Positions 17,579-27,638 are shown, counted from the stretch's first letter. The stretch is DNA of 64,000 bases from Streptomyces sp. NBC_00539 (GCF_036346105.1 NZ_CP107811.1:6901501-6965500), one strand, 5' to 3'. Numbers and translations: made by a program. Notes: generated from the sequence alone by a model not told the origin.

Positions 17579-18098
17579 CCGGACCGCCCGTACATTCCGG
17601 CACGGGCGAAGTTCGAGCAGCAGGTCACCTTGGAGGAGTTCGACTGCGTGCCGCGTCAAGCACGTCCCGCGCGCGTCCGGCATCTACGAACCATCACGCG
17701 GGGCGCCGAGACCGGCATCCTGACCGCCCGGCAGGCGGGGTACCTCGACGATGGCCGGAAGATCCACAACGGCATGGCACACGGCCAGACCACGCACATG
17801 GCGATGGCGCCGGCTATGGCTGTGCCGATGGTGACGGCCTCGTTCACGATCGTCTCCGAGCTCTGCGCCGCACCCGCCCAAAGATCACGGCTCGATAACA
17901 GGCGTCACGCCATCGGCTTCCCCGGCACCAGTACCAGGTGAATGCGGGAGTCTGCCCGGAGTCCCACGCCACCCGCGTGAGGAGCCCGGTGACGCACGCC
18001 GGCGATGCCCGGCAGCCCGAGCCGGAGCCGCGCCCGACGTGGTCAAGGGGTGCTGAGAGCCCTCTGGATGGCCCGGAACCCAGTGCCGCGTCCAGGCC
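17579..18098. other. No confident gene
   Basis: One plus-strand frame at 17630-17941 (103 residues from a TTG) includes TLEEFDC and a hydrophobic MAMAPAMAVPMVTASFTIV, but I cannot match it to a family. It may be transposon or gene debris. Confidence 0.3.
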
Positions 18099-18625
18099 GT
18101 GAATGATTCGAACGTCGTGCCCATCACCGCAGCTCACGCCGCCCGAAGGGGGCTGCTCGGCAAGGCACCAGCGAAGGGGACGACCAGGAAGGTACGGGCC
18201 GAGGCGCTGTGGATGCTGAGGATGGCGCAGGTGATCACGGAAGCAGGGTCGGACGGCCGGTTGTACGTGCGCAGGGCCATGGTTGAACTGGCGGAGCTCG
18301 GGCCGGCGGAGACGAACGGCAAGGACGGCAAGCACCAAATCTGGAACCTCACCCCGGCCGGGCAGAAGGCTCTGGCCGACGGCAACGAGCTGCCACCCCG
18401 ACCGAAGGCCGGCACCGGTGCGAAGGCAGGGAGAGCCGGGTTGGGAGTGCACGCCGTCGCAGTGACCGACACGATCCTCGCCTACACCGACACCGACACC
18501 GACACCGTCCTATCCGGTAGCCGGGAGTACCTGACCGACTGGCAGGTGGAGGTCAACCACGCCATCAAGGAGACCGGCCTGTCCCTCAACACCGACGCCG
18601 TCCTCGCCCTCCCGACCACTGGGCC
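18099..18625 (+). pseudogene. Replication-relaxation-like protein, interrupted
   Basis: From a GTG at 18099 the frame reads a winged-helix-like segment (VRRAMVELAELGPAE, then HQIWNLTPAGQKALADG), then GLGVHAVAVTDTILAY and DWQVEVNHAIKETGLSLNTD. This order resembles Replic_Relax proteins of actinobacterial integrative plasmids, where a DNA-binding half precedes a W..E..H..PDA block. After about residue 175 the similarity ends at an antisense IS5 remnant. The N-terminus also lacks the usual first helix-turn-helix. Probably a relic of an integrative element. Confidence 0.5.
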
Positions 18626-18720
18626 GTACCTGGTGGCGATGCCGCGCCTCTGCTTCAAGCGGTTGAAGCACCGCGCCGGTGCGGTGCCGTTCGACGACGT
18701 TGCGGTGCTTGTAGACGTCG
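18626..18720 (-). mobile_element. IS5-type transposase fragment
   Basis: Read on the minus strand, 18719-18687 gives DVYKHRNVVER. After a 15-nt interruption, 18671-18626 gives CFNRLKQRRGIATRY. Together this is the conserved C-terminal block of IS5-type transposases (the E of the DDE triad). The rest is gone. It truncates the replication-relaxation-like gene. Confidence 0.6.
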
Positions 18721-18869
18721 GGGTCAAACGCCGGTGGGCGGCCGCCTCGGCTGCCTCGACGGGCAGCTGTTCTCTGCCCTGGGTGGTCGGCAACGTGTCA
18801 CGACACGGGTCGCGTCAAGGGGGTTGGCTGACTCAACGAGCCAGACCCTTGATGGGGGCGAAGCCCCGC

Positions 18870-19080
18870 GCCGGCCTCGGCGGACGTCGTGGACCTGATG
18901 GCGATGCTGGAGTAGTCGGGCAGCGAAGCCGAAGCCTCCCGCAGCGGCGGCGGTGACGCCACCGTCCACGACCTGCCCGCAGCGGAGAAGGCCGCCAAGA
19001 AGACAGTGCCGGTGAAGAAGGCGGCCGCCAAGCAGGATCCGGCGAGGAAGAGCGCCGGCCGCAAACCCCCCAGCGCCGGA
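18870..19080 (+). pseudogene. Ku C-terminal remnant A
   Basis: The frame reads ASADVVDLMAMLE followed by an in-frame TAG, then SRSGGGDATVHDLPAAEKAA and a Lys/Ala-rich tail ending SAGRKPPSA. It aligns with remnant B at 28560-28778 (AEVVDLMAMLEKSVSEAKAS, then VHDLP and a Lys-rich tail). This is the basic C-terminal extension seen in actinobacterial Ku non-homologous end-joining proteins. The Ku core is missing. Confidence 0.65.
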
Positions 19081-19171
19081 ACGGGGGACCGGACCGGGCT
19101 GGCTCACTGTCGCGGGGCTGGTCGCCGGCCTTGCCCGGTGACGGGACGCGGGCCTGGCGGCCGGTGAACGA

Positions 19172-20227
19172 TCAGCAGCCTGCTGTCCGGGGTTCGGTCA
19201 GTCCGGCGGCGGCCATGGCGGCGGCGGTGCCGACCTCTCCCTGGCAGCCGACCTCGGCTCCGGAGATGGAGGCGTTGTGCTTGACGATGATGCCGATGGC
19301 GGCTGCGGTGAGAAGGAAGCGTACGGTGCCGTCCTCGTCGGCGCCGGGAACGAACCGGTGGTAGTAGTGCAGGACGGCGGGGAGGACTCCCGCGGCGCCG
19401 TTGGTCGGCGCGGTGACGACGCGGCCGCCGGCGGCGTTCTCCTCGTTGACCGCGAGGGCGTAGAGCGCGACCCAATCCATGGCGTGCAGCGGGTCCCCGG
19501 AACCTCCTTGCTGCTGGAGGCGACGGTGGAGCGCCGGAGCGCGGCGGGGAACGTTCAGGCCGCCGGGCAGGATGCCTTCGGTGCGGCAGCCGCGATCGAC
19601 GCAGTGGCGCATGATCTTCCACAGGTGCAGGAGCCGCCGGCGGACCTCGTGCTCTGGCCGGCGGACCGTCTCGTTGGCGAGCATGAGGTCGCTGATCGGG
19701 CCGTCCCCGGTCAGGTCGAGGAGTTGTTCGGCATTGGTGAAGGGGCGGGGGACCTGGTGCGAGGCGTCGTGCGTCTCGTGGAGTAGGAAGCCGCCGCCGA
19801 CGGAGTAGAAGGTGCGGCTGTCCAGGACGGTGTCGTGCCGGTCGAGCGCGGTGAAGATCAGGGCGTTGGGATGGGTCGGCAGGAACCGGTCCGGGTGGAG
19901 GGTCAGAGTGCAGTCGACGGCCTGCGCTCCCGGCAGCGGCACCCGCCGCTCGGCGGTGAGCCGGCGGAAGCGCTCGTCGGCGGTGGCGGTGTCGAGGGTC
20001 TCGGGTTGCTCGCCGGTGAGTCCGAGCAGGACGGCTTTGTCGGTGCCGTGGCCGGCGCAGGTGGCAGCCAGCGAGCCGAACAGTTCGACGTCGACGGCCG
20101 CGGCGTCGGCGAGTAGGCCGTCCTGGTCCAGTCCGCGGACGAAGCGGTGCGCGGCGCGCATCGGGCCCACGGTGTGGGAGCTGGACGGGCCGATGCCGAC
20201 GCGCAACAGGTCGAACACGCTGATCAA
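19172..20227 (-). pseudogene. sdaA: L-serine ammonia-lyase, C-terminally truncated
   Basis: The 351 residues match single-chain bacterial SdaA from the start: ISVFDLLRVGIGPSSSHTVG, then [28 protein letters not shown] and HNASISGAEVGCQGEVG. The full enzyme is about 455 residues. Here similarity ends at AAAMAAAGLTE, followed by PRTAGC and stop. The missing part normally holds two of the three cysteines of the catalytic 4Fe-4S cluster (only VGCQGEVG remains), so dehydration of serine to pyruvate is unlikely. The TTG at 20227 has GGAG 7 bp upstream. The Ku remnant lies just past the truncated end, which points to a rearrangement. Confidence 0.8.
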
Positions 20228-20568
20228 GAGGGGCTCCAGGGGAGGCGGCCGGGTAGTTGTTCACGGTCTACCGCCGACCGGGTCCGCGGGGTGGCGAGGG
20301 GTCGCCACTGGCGTGGAGGGGCGTCCGGTCGAGGAGATGGTCCTCTTGCCGTGCAGCGTTCTTGGTCCGAGGCACCGGCCGGATGATGTTGATCTTGGTC
20401 GGAGGTGGTGTGGATCTTGGTAGGGGAGCGGTATCGCCTGACAGCTACCGGTTGGTACGTGTCACGATGCCCGGCACACCGCACGCAGCCGGCGGCGACG
20501 GGACCGGAGTGGCCGTGCCGCTTCCGGCGCACGCCCGAGCCGGCCTGCCTTCACCGGAAGGTACGCTG
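20228..20568. other. Divergent intergenic region
   Basis: About 340 bp between the sdaA relic and the divergent regulator at 20569. No convincing gene or obvious palindrome is seen; it must contain the promoter of the regulator. Confidence 0.4.
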
Positions 20569-21585
20569 ATGACCGATGAGGACCTGTCAACCCACCTGTG
20601 TCGCCTGGGGTTGACGCGCCGTGAGGCGAAGGCCTACGTGGCGTTGCTCGCCGCCCGATCCGACGACGGCGAGCAGTCGGCAAACAACCCGGACCGCGAC
20701 CGGGAGGGCCCGGAGTGCAGCGGCCCGGACAACAGCCCGGCACTGGAAGAGGATCTCGCGCAACTGCGCAGGCTGGGCTTGGTCACCGTCTCGGAGACCG
20801 GTGGCCGCCGGCACGTGCCGGTGGAGCCCACCATCGCGCTGGAGTTTTTAGCGCACAGTCGCGCCGCCGAACTCCGCGAGGCCCAGCAGGCCGCCGTCAA
20901 TGCCTACGACGGCTACCGGCGCTCCGTCAGCCCACAGCCGACCGAGAACCTGGTCGAGGTCGTCACCGGCGACTCCATCATCGAGCGCATCGAAACCATC
21001 GAGGCGGCCGCCGAGACCGAGGTCCTGCGTTTCGACTCGCCGCCGTATCACACGCACGGCGCGGCCAACCCGATCCAGATCGAGAACCTGCGGCAGGGCG
21101 TGGAGTACCGGGTCGTGTACTCCCGGTCCGCCGTTCAGAACGCCGCGTACTACGCCGTCAACATCCAGCCTTGCATAGCCGCGGGGGAGCAGGCCCGGAT
21201 CCTGCCCACCGTTCCCGTGAAGCTCACCATCTTCGACCGTCGCCTGGCCATCGTGTCGATGTCCTTCGTCGAGGCCGAGGTGAACGACTCGCTGCTGTTG
21301 GTCCGTCCGTCGAGCCTGCTGTCCGCGCTCACGGGGTTGTTCGAGACCTCGTGGAGGGCGGCGCTGCCGATGCACCTGAGCGGCCGCGTGCCGTCCGCCC
21401 TCAGCCCGATCCACCGGCGCATCATCGAGCTGTTGGCCACCGGGGTCACCGACGCGACCATCGCCGAGTTGCTGGGCATCAGCCGCCGCACGCTCTCGCG
21501 CCACCTGGAGCAGCTCAACTCCCGTGCCGGCTCCGTCACCCGGTTCCAGATGGCGCTGCACGCCGCGCGCAACGGCTGGATCTGA
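20569..21585 (+). CDS. TrmB/LuxR-like two-HTH transcriptional regulator
   Basis: This 338-residue protein has an N-terminal TrmB-type winged helix (LCRLGLTRREAKAYVALLAA at about 9-28, then LRRLGLVTVSETGGRRHVPV), a central sensor-like region with a phospholipase-D-like EVLRFDSPPY, and a C-terminal LuxR-type helix-turn-helix (SPIHRRIIELLATGVTDATI, then GISRRTLSRHLEQL). This architecture is common in Streptomyces regulators of unknown ligand. The start is the ATG after GGAAGGTACGCTG. The target is unknown; the divergent neighbour is the sdaA relic. Confidence 0.85.
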   Translation: MTDEDLSTHLCRLGLTRREAKAYVALLAARSDDGEQSANNPDRDREGPECSGPDNSPALEEDLAQLRRLGLVTVSETGGRRHVPVEPTIALEFLAHSRAAELREAQQAAVNAYDGYRRSVSPQPTENLVEVVTGDSIIERIETIEAAAETEVLRFDSPPYHTHGAANPIQIENLRQGVEYRVVYSRSAVQNAAYYAVNIQPCIAAGEQARILPTVPVKLTIFDRRLAIVSMSFVEAEVNDSLLLVRPSSLLSALTGLFETSWRAALPMHLSGRVPSALSPIHRRIIELLATGVTDATIAELLGISRRTLSRHLEQLNSRAGSVTRFQMALHAARNGWI

Positions 21586-21844
21586 GCGAAGCGGAAGCCG
21601 GGCGCGGATTGACGTCGATCGGGGGTGCGTGACCTTTATGGCCAAAGCGCGCCACTGGCAAAAAGTCACCTCCGGCGCATGTCTCTGACGGTAGATCTAG
21701 TGCCCCGGCTCGCTCCGCCGGAACGGGCTCCTCCACCCCGGGTGCCAAACCCGGCCGCCCCGGAACCCGGTCAGATGCTCGACCGGCCGGAGCGCCCGGT
21801 CGAGTCCTGGAGTCCGATCCCCGACCCCTCACCAGGAGACCTGC

Positions 21845-22395
21845 ATGTTGGCGAAGTTAGCGCTCTGTGCCGGCGTCGTGTTGTGCGTCGCCGCTCTCGT
21901 CCCGGAGGGTGCGCAGGCTTCCACGTCCTCGGCGCAGGGCAAGAAACGGTGGGAGTCGGACGTCAGAGCCGTCCCCCAGAACATCCAGTCACACCTCGAC
22001 GGTCGCCGGCCGGGGCGAAGAACGGCGACAGGCCGGCGTTGGCCCCGGGCATGGACCACACCTCGCTCGCCACCCATCACGACAAAGGCAGGCCTCGAGC
22101 CGATCCTGGGCATCACCGGGTATGCCAGGCAACACCACGCGTCGATCCTCGTCGCCTCCTTCCGCGACGACAGGGACAGCGACTCCACCTCAAGCAGCCC
22201 AAGACCGTCGACTACACCGTCGTGACCTCTGCGCGAGGGCCAAGGACGACGCTTCCCAGGACGACGTCGAGCTCTGCCGCAAGAGGTACGCCAAGGGCGG
22301 CTACACGCTCGTGGCCCACATCGCCGACCGCGCCGCCGACTTCCGGGGCGGCCGCTACGAGAAGGGCCTCAGGAACCCTCGGCGACGCGGCCTGA
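21845..22395 (+). pseudogene. Secreted HAD-superfamily (acid phosphatase-like) gene, frameshifted
   Basis: The ATG at 21845 opens a good signal peptide (LAKLALCAGVVLCVAALVPE, ending GAQAS) and then RWESDVRAVPQNIQSHLDG. Further parts lie in other frames: LAPGMDHTSLATHHDKG (degenerate copy of the DxDNTS catalytic loop), ILGITGYARQHHASILVASF, TVDYTVV and RAKDDASQDDVELCRKRYAK, then GYTLVAHIADRAADFRGGRY. The order matches HAD family class-B-like secreted phosphatases. At least three frameshifts and loss of the nucleophile Asp make it a pseudogene. Confidence 0.65.
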
Positions 22396-22894
22396 GTCGA
22401 CGTCCGGCCACTCCCCGCCACGACGACGTGGAGGGGGGCGCCGATCACGGCGGGAAGCGGGAAGACGCGCGTTCGGGTGATCAGCCGCAGGACGTGGGGC
22501 GCTGCCGGAAAGGCCCCGCCCACAGAGTGCCCATGCAACGGCCACCCCGCACAGCAATCCGCCACGAACAACGCAAGCCGAGCACACCACCGCCGCGGAA
22601 GCACCCCACGCCACGCTTCCAGGGGATGGCGAAGACCTGATGCGCGACGAGTGTGCCTCTGGGCCCGCGATACGTGAGGCTGCTCCCACCCCACCCCAAC
22701 CCCGGCCTTTCGCCGTGCCCGGACGTCTCGACAAAGCCGCGGAATTGGTCGTTCCCGGCAACTGTCTCCTCCGCGCGCCGCAGGTCGGCCGAGCTCGCCG
22801 TAGTCGATTGGCGCCAACGACGGGCACCCGCCACGTCACCGACGGCGCGCCACTACCGAACCACACGCTGAATTCACTCCTCCAAGGAGGCACT
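22396..22894. other. Intergenic region before subtilase gene
   Basis: About 500 bp without a supported gene. An open frame runs from 22640 in phase with the protease, but its residues (up to the TTG at 22895) have no protease-like content. The promoter of the protease gene is expected here. Confidence 0.4.
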
Positions 22895-24202
22895 TTGTCC
22901 CGGAATCATGCACCTCGCCACGCTCGTAGGAGGAAACCGTCCGCCGTGGTCATCGCGGCCACCGTCGTGGCCGCGGCGGCAGCCGCAGCGGTCACCAGCC
23001 CGGCGAACGCCGCCCTGTATCCCTCCGACACGCTCCGCACGGTCGGCGAGCCCATAGCCGGCCGCTATCTGGTGGTGTTCAAGGACGGCGGGGTGCCGTC
23101 CCCGGACGCCGCGCGGACAACCGCCGCCCAAGGAAGACAGGCCGAGCAGGCGACGGTCGCCTCCGTCGCCGAGCGGCTGGCGAAGGCCCACGGCGGCTCC
23201 GTCCGTACGGTCTTCGACACGGCCCTGCACGGCTACGTCGCCGAGATGACGCCGGGCCAGGCGCAGCAGGTGGCGTCCGATCCCGCGGTCGAGTCGGTGG
23301 AGCGGGACAGTGTGCAGCACTCGGCCTCGGCACCGGAGGCCGCCCAGGCGGCGTCGGTGGCGAGTTGGGGCTTGGACCGCGTCGACCAGCGCAGCCTGCC
23401 GCTGGACGGAAGCTACACCGCGCCGAACACCGCTTCCAACGTCACCGTCTACCTGGTCGACAGCGGGCTGCGGACCACGCACAGCCAGTTCGGGGGGCGG
23501 GCCGGCATCGGGGTGGACTTGGTCGGTGACGGTCGCAACGGCGGGGACTGCGTCGGCCACGGCACCCACGTCGCGGGCACCGTCGGCGGCAAGGACTACG
23601 GCGTGGCCAAGGGCGTCAGGCTGGTCTCCGTCCGCGTCACGCCGTGCAACGACTCCATCCCCACCTCGGCCATCGTCTCCGCCGCCGACTGGATCACCAA
23701 GCGCGCCGTCAAACCGGCCGTGGTGAACATGAGCATCAACGGTGGGGTCAGCGCCGCGGAGGACAAGGCGATCCGCAACTCGATCGCCTCCGGGGTCACC
23801 TGGGTGGTCTCCTCCGGCAACAGCGGGGCCGACGCGTGCAGGAACTCGCCCGGCGACATCGGCGAGGCCATCGTGGTGAACAACTCCACCTCCGGTGACC
23901 AGCGCCGCTCGGACTCCAACTGGGGTGCCTGCACCGATCTGTTCGCGCCCGGCACGGGCATCACCTCGGCCTGGAACAGCGGTGACAAGGACAGCCACAA
24001 GCTGACGGGCACCTCGATGGCCGCCCCGCACGTCGCCGGCGCCGCCGCCATCTACCTGTCGGCCCACCCCACGGCCACTCCCGCGCAGGTGCAGGACGCG
24101 CTGATCAAGGCGGCTACCACCGGCAAGATCGGCAACGCGGGGACCAACACCCCCAACCGGCTCCTCTACATCGCGGGCTTGGGCGACAACCCCACCAAAT
24201 GA
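22895..24202 (+). CDS. Secreted subtilisin-like (S8) serine protease
   Basis: This 435-residue preproprotein has a signal peptide (about 1-40, VVAAAAAAAVTSPANAA), an I9 propeptide (GRYLVVFKDGG to AVESVERD, about 50-130) and an S8 domain with D189 (VYLVDSGLR), H222 (GHGTHVAGT) and S374 (TGTSMAAPHVAGAA). It resembles aqualysin/proteinase-K type enzymes. I chose the TTG at 22895 because AAGGAGG lies 4 bp upstream and it gives a proper signal peptide; the frame is open further upstream without sense. The enzyme is likely secreted and self-processed. Confidence 0.9.
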   Translation: MSRNHAPRHARRRKPSAVVIAATVVAAAAAAAVTSPANAALYPSDTLRTVGEPIAGRYLVVFKDGGVPSPDAARTTAAQGRQAEQATVASVAERLAKAHGGSVRTVFDTALHGYVAEMTPGQAQQVASDPAVESVERDSVQHSASAPEAAQAASVASWGLDRVDQRSLPLDGSYTAPNTASNVTVYLVDSGLRTTHSQFGGRAGIGVDLVGDGRNGGDCVGHGTHVAGTVGGKDYGVAKGVRLVSVRVTPCNDSIPTSAIVSAADWITKRAVKPAVVNMSINGGVSAAEDKAIRNSIASGVTWVVSSGNSGADACRNSPGDIGEAIVVNNSTSGDQRRSDSNWGACTDLFAPGTGITSAWNSGDKDSHKLTGTSMAAPHVAGAAAIYLSAHPTATPAQVQDALIKAATTGKIGNAGTNTPNRLLYIAGLGDNPTK

Positions 24203-24358
24203 CCGTCAGCCCGCGGGCCAGAGGTCCACCGACCAACCCTGGGCCGGCAGGCCCTTCAACCGCCTGCTGACCCTCGCACCCTGCCCGGACCGGCGGTCGC
24301 ATACCGCCGCCGAGGCACCGGACGACCACCCTCCCACACCCCTGACACAGGAGACAGA

Positions 24359-25255
24359 ATGTCCGCTGGTACCCAAGGCCGTCACCGCCGCAACCGGAAG
24401 AAGATCCTGCTCGCCGTCGCACTGCCGACGGCCGTGGCGGCGGGCGCCGTCACCTCCCTGGTGAGCATCGGCTCCGCCTCCGCCGCGGGGGCCGTACCCA
24501 AGCCGGACCACGTCGTCGTGGTCATGATGGAGAACCACGCCTACAAGCAGATCATCGGCAGCAAGGACGCGCCGTACCTCAACTCGCTCGCCAACGGAGG
24601 CGCGGTCCTCAAAGCGTCCTACGGCATCACCCACCCCAGCCAGCCGAACTACTTCGCCGTCTTCTCCGGCAGCACCCAAGGCATCACCGATGACGGCTGC
24701 TACCACGTCGGCTCCATGTCCGCCCCCAACCTGGCCTCCGAGCTGACCGGGGCCGGCAAGACCTGGGGCAGCTACAACGAGTCGCTGCCCAACGAGGGCT
24801 CCACCACCTGCAAGAGCGGAAAGTACGCCCAAAAGCACAACCCCTGGTTCGCGTTCAAGAACGTCCCGGCCAACACCGGCCACACCTTCGCGCAGTTCCC
24901 CAGCGACTTCAGCAAACTCCCCACGGTCTCCTTCGTCACCCCCAACCTCTGTTCCGACATGCACGACTGCAACGTGGCCACCGGAGACGGCTGGATCAAG
25001 AGCAACCTCGGCGCGTACGCCGCCTGGGCCAAGACCCACAACAGCCTGCTGGTCATCACCTACGACGAGGACGACAAGCACAGCGGCAACCAGATCCCCA
25101 CCGTCTTGTACGGACAGCCCGTCAAGGCCGGCAGCGCGCCCACCACCAAGTACAACCACTACGACATGCTCCGTACCCTGGAGGACCTCGCGGGGACCGG
25201 AAAGCACGCCGGTAAGGCGGCCAACGCCACCGACATCACCGGCGTCTGGAACTGA
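24359..25255 (+). CDS. Secreted phosphoesterase (acid phosphatase/PLC-like)
   Basis: This 298-residue protein has an Arg-rich N-region (RHRRNRKK) and a hydrophobic signal segment to about residue 42. It then has the phosphoesterase pattern: PDHVVVVMMENHAYKQI (metal ligands E and N), THPSQPNYFAVFSG (nucleophile region), VSFVTPNLCSDMHDC and VITYDEDDKHSGNQ. This is the AcpA/phospholipase-C-like alkaline-phosphatase superfamily; the reaction is phosphate ester hydrolysis outside the cell. RBS AGGAGA precedes the ATG. The stop codon is 2 bp from the MFS start, so the genes are coupled. The Arg-rich N-region lacks a strict twin-arginine motif. Confidence 0.85.
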   Translation: MSAGTQGRHRRNRKKILLAVALPTAVAAGAVTSLVSIGSASAAGAVPKPDHVVVVMMENHAYKQIIGSKDAPYLNSLANGGAVLKASYGITHPSQPNYFAVFSGSTQGITDDGCYHVGSMSAPNLASELTGAGKTWGSYNESLPNEGSTTCKSGKYAQKHNPWFAFKNVPANTGHTFAQFPSDFSKLPTVSFVTPNLCSDMHDCNVATGDGWIKSNLGAYAAWAKTHNSLLVITYDEDDKHSGNQIPTVLYGQPVKAGSAPTTKYNHYDMLRTLEDLAGTGKHAGKAANATDITGVWN

Positions 25256-25257
25256 CC

Positions 25258-26529
25258 ATGTACCTCGCGGACAGCCGACGCTCCACGGCGTCCGCCGCCG
25301 CCCCGGCCCTCGGGCCGGGGCGGTCCGCGCGGATCGCCCCCACCGTACTCGCCCTCGGTACGGTCAGCCTGATCACCGACGTCTCCTCCGAGATGGTCAC
25401 CGCCATCCTGCCCCTCTACCTCGTCACCGCCCTCGGTGTATCCCCACTCGGATTCGGCGTCCTGGACGGTGTCTTCAACGGTGCCTCCGCCGTCCTGCGG
25501 CTGCTCGGCGGCTTCCTCGGCGACCGCGGCGGCGGACGCCACAAGGCCGTCGCCACCGCCGGTTACGGCCTCTCCGCGCTCTGCCGGCCGGCGCTCCTCC
25601 TCGCCCACACCACGCCGCTGATCGGCCTCGTCCTGGCCGCCGACCGGGTCGGCAAAGGACTGCGGACCGCACCCCGCGACGCCATGATCTCTCTCGCCAC
25701 CCCGCCCGAACGGCGCGGCCGCGCCTTCGGCGTGCACCGGGCCATGGACACCGCCGGCGCGCTGACCGGACCCCTGCTCGCCTTCCTCATCCTGCGCGGC
25801 GCCCCCGGCAGCTACCACGCCATCTTCACCGTCAGCTCATACGTCGCCGCACTCGGCGTGCTCGTCCTGGTCCTCTTCGTCCGCGGCCGCAGCCTGCGCT
25901 CCACGCCACCGACCTCAGCAGCGCGGCCACACCTGCGCGAACTGCTCCACCTCCCCGCCCTGCGTCGAATCACCGCGTGCGCCGCCTTGCTCGGGCTCGC
26001 CACGGTCAGCGACTCCTTCGTCTATCTGCTGCTCCAGCGCCGCTTCGACCTCCCCGCGACCTGGTTCCCACTACTGCCGCTCGGCACCGCTGCCGTCTAC
26101 CTCCTGCTCGCCGCCCCGGCCGGCATGCTCGCCGACCGGATCGGACGCCGGCGCATGTTCGTGCTCGGCCACGCCGCGCTGCTGACCGGGTACGCCCTGC
26201 TGCTCGCCCTCCCCGGCGGCGGCGCGGGACTCGCCGCCGCGGTCCTCGCCCTGCACGGACTCTTCTACGCCGCCACCGACGGCACCCTCGCCGCGGCCGC
26301 CGCGGACGCAGTGCCAGAGCAGCGGCGCGGCGCCGGACTCGCGCTGGTCGGCACCGGCCAGGCCGCGGGCCGGTTCGCCTGCTCCCTCACGGTCGGCGCG
26401 CTCTGGAGCCGCTGGGGCGACACCACCGCCCTGGCCCTCATGACCGCCGCCCTCACCGCCGCCGTCGTGATCGCGGCGCGACTGCTGGACCCGCTCACCG
26501 ATGACCGGGCGCGGGCGGCGGCCGATTGA
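25258..26529 (+). CDS. MFS transporter
   Basis: This 423-residue membrane protein has about 12 helices. The N-half has SLITDVSSEMVTAILPLYLV and RLLGGFLGDRGGGRHKAVAT (motif A-like), and the loop DRVGKGLRTAPRDAMISLAT is typical of a subfamily of bacterial MFS proteins annotated as drug or sugar exporters. The second half repeats GMLADRIGRRRMFVLGHAAL. The substrate is unknown. It is the middle gene of a phosphoesterase-MFS-propeller operon, so uptake of a product released by the phosphoesterase is one possibility. Confidence 0.85.
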   Translation: MYLADSRRSTASAAAPALGPGRSARIAPTVLALGTVSLITDVSSEMVTAILPLYLVTALGVSPLGFGVLDGVFNGASAVLRLLGGFLGDRGGGRHKAVATAGYGLSALCRPALLLAHTTPLIGLVLAADRVGKGLRTAPRDAMISLATPPERRGRAFGVHRAMDTAGALTGPLLAFLILRGAPGSYHAIFTVSSYVAALGVLVLVLFVRGRSLRSTPPTSAARPHLRELLHLPALRRITACAALLGLATVSDSFVYLLLQRRFDLPATWFPLLPLGTAAVYLLLAAPAGMLADRIGRRRMFVLGHAALLTGYALLLALPGGGAGLAAAVLALHGLFYAATDGTLAAAAADAVPEQRRGAGLALVGTGQAAGRFACSLTVGALWSRWGDTTALALMTAALTAAVVIAARLLDPLTDDRARAAAD

Positions 26530-26615
26530 CCCGCCTGATTGACCCGCCGCCGACAGGCGTGCGTTCCGCCTGCCTGTCCGCCCGCCGAAGAACCCCACGG
26601 AAGAGGAACTCATAC

Positions 26616-27638
26616 ATGACTTTCGCCCGCCGTCTCCTCGTCCTGTGCGCCGCCGCCGCCGTCCTCGTCGCGGCCGGCGTCTGGACCGTCCTGCGCGCAG
26701 GCGACGAAGCCCGGGGCGCCAACCGGGCGGCCGACGGGCCGCCGGCCAAGGCGGGCATCGTCGGCCTGGGACCCCACACCGACGGAGCGCGACTGGTGTT
26801 CCGCAGCATGACCTGGGGTGCCCAGCGCGACCACCTCGCCGCGGTCCCGCTCACCGAACCCCGGGGCACCCGGACGGTGGCGACGCCGGCCTGCCTGCGT
26901 TTCCACGCCGCCGCCGGTACCGGGGTATGCCTGCAGGCCGTCCACGGCGTCCTGGAGGACACCTACCGCGCGGTCGTCCTCGACGCCGACCTGCACGAAC
27001 GCCGCCGGTACGACCTCGCCGGCATCCCCACCCGGTCACGGGTATCGCCCTCGGGCAACCTCGTGGCCTGGACGGTCTTCGTCGGCGGGGACTCATACGC
27101 AGGCACCGACTTCTCCACCCGCACCTCGATCCTGGACACCCGCACCTGGACCCTGCAAGAAAACCTGGAGACCTACGCCATCACCCTGGACGGGAAGCCC
27201 TACCGATCCGCTGACACGAACATCTGGGGCGTCACCTTCGCCGACGACGAGCATTTCTACGCCACCCTCGCCACCGGCGGACAGACCCACCTGGTCGCCG
27301 GCGACGCAATCCAACACACCCTCACCACACTGCACGGCAACGTCGAGTGCCCCTCCCTGTCGCCCGACGGCACCCGCGTCGCCTACAAGAAGCGCGTCTC
27401 CGGCCTGAGCGACGACGCCCCCTGGCGGCTGTACGTCCTCGACCTGAAGACCATGGGCGAGACGGCCACCACCGAAGGCCGCAACATCGACGACCAGGCC
27501 CTTTGGCTCGACGACCACACCCTCGCCTACTCCCTCCCCAGCGACGACAGCAGCGACCTGTGGACCGTTCCCGCCGCCGGCACCGGCACCCCGGCCCTGC
27601 TCGCCCCCGCCGCGCTCGCCCCCGCCGTCGTACGTTGA
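26616..27638 (+). CDS. TolB-like beta-propeller protein, membrane-anchored or secreted
   Basis: This 340-residue protein has an N-terminal hydrophobic segment (LLVLCAAAAVLVAAGVWTVL, about 7-26). It then has repeated propeller-type strands with WD40/TolB motifs, such as SRVSPSGNLVAWTVFVGG and CPSLSPDGTRVAYKKR, then DDQALWLDDHTLAYSLPSDD. Probably an extracytoplasmic binding protein. The ATG at 26616 follows GAAGAGGAAC; the reading frame is open upstream but the extra residues lack sense. It is the last gene of the phosphoesterase-MFS operon. Confidence 0.75.
   Translation: MTFARRLLVLCAAAAVLVAAGVWTVLRAGDEARGANRAADGPPAKAGIVGLGPHTDGARLVFRSMTWGAQRDHLAAVPLTEPRGTRTVATPACLRFHAAAGTGVCLQAVHGVLEDTYRAVVLDADLHERRRYDLAGIPTRSRVSPSGNLVAWTVFVGGDSYAGTDFSTRTSILDTRTWTLQENLETYAITLDGKPYRSADTNIWGVTFADDEHFYATLATGGQTHLVAGDAIQHTLTTLHGNVECPSLSPDGTRVAYKKRVSGLSDDAPWRLYVLDLKTMGETATTEGRNIDDQALWLDDHTLAYSLPSDDSSDLWTVPAAGTGTPALLAPAALAPAVVR

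Noticed and set aside
17630-17941. 103-codon frame that could be an IS21 helper start (TLEEFDC)
   Set aside because: Only a short match; the following residues do not resemble IstB.
18480-18510. ACACCGACACCGACACCG microrepeat
   Set aside because: A short run of about four Thr-Asp codons in a coding fragment; not a CRISPR or other array.
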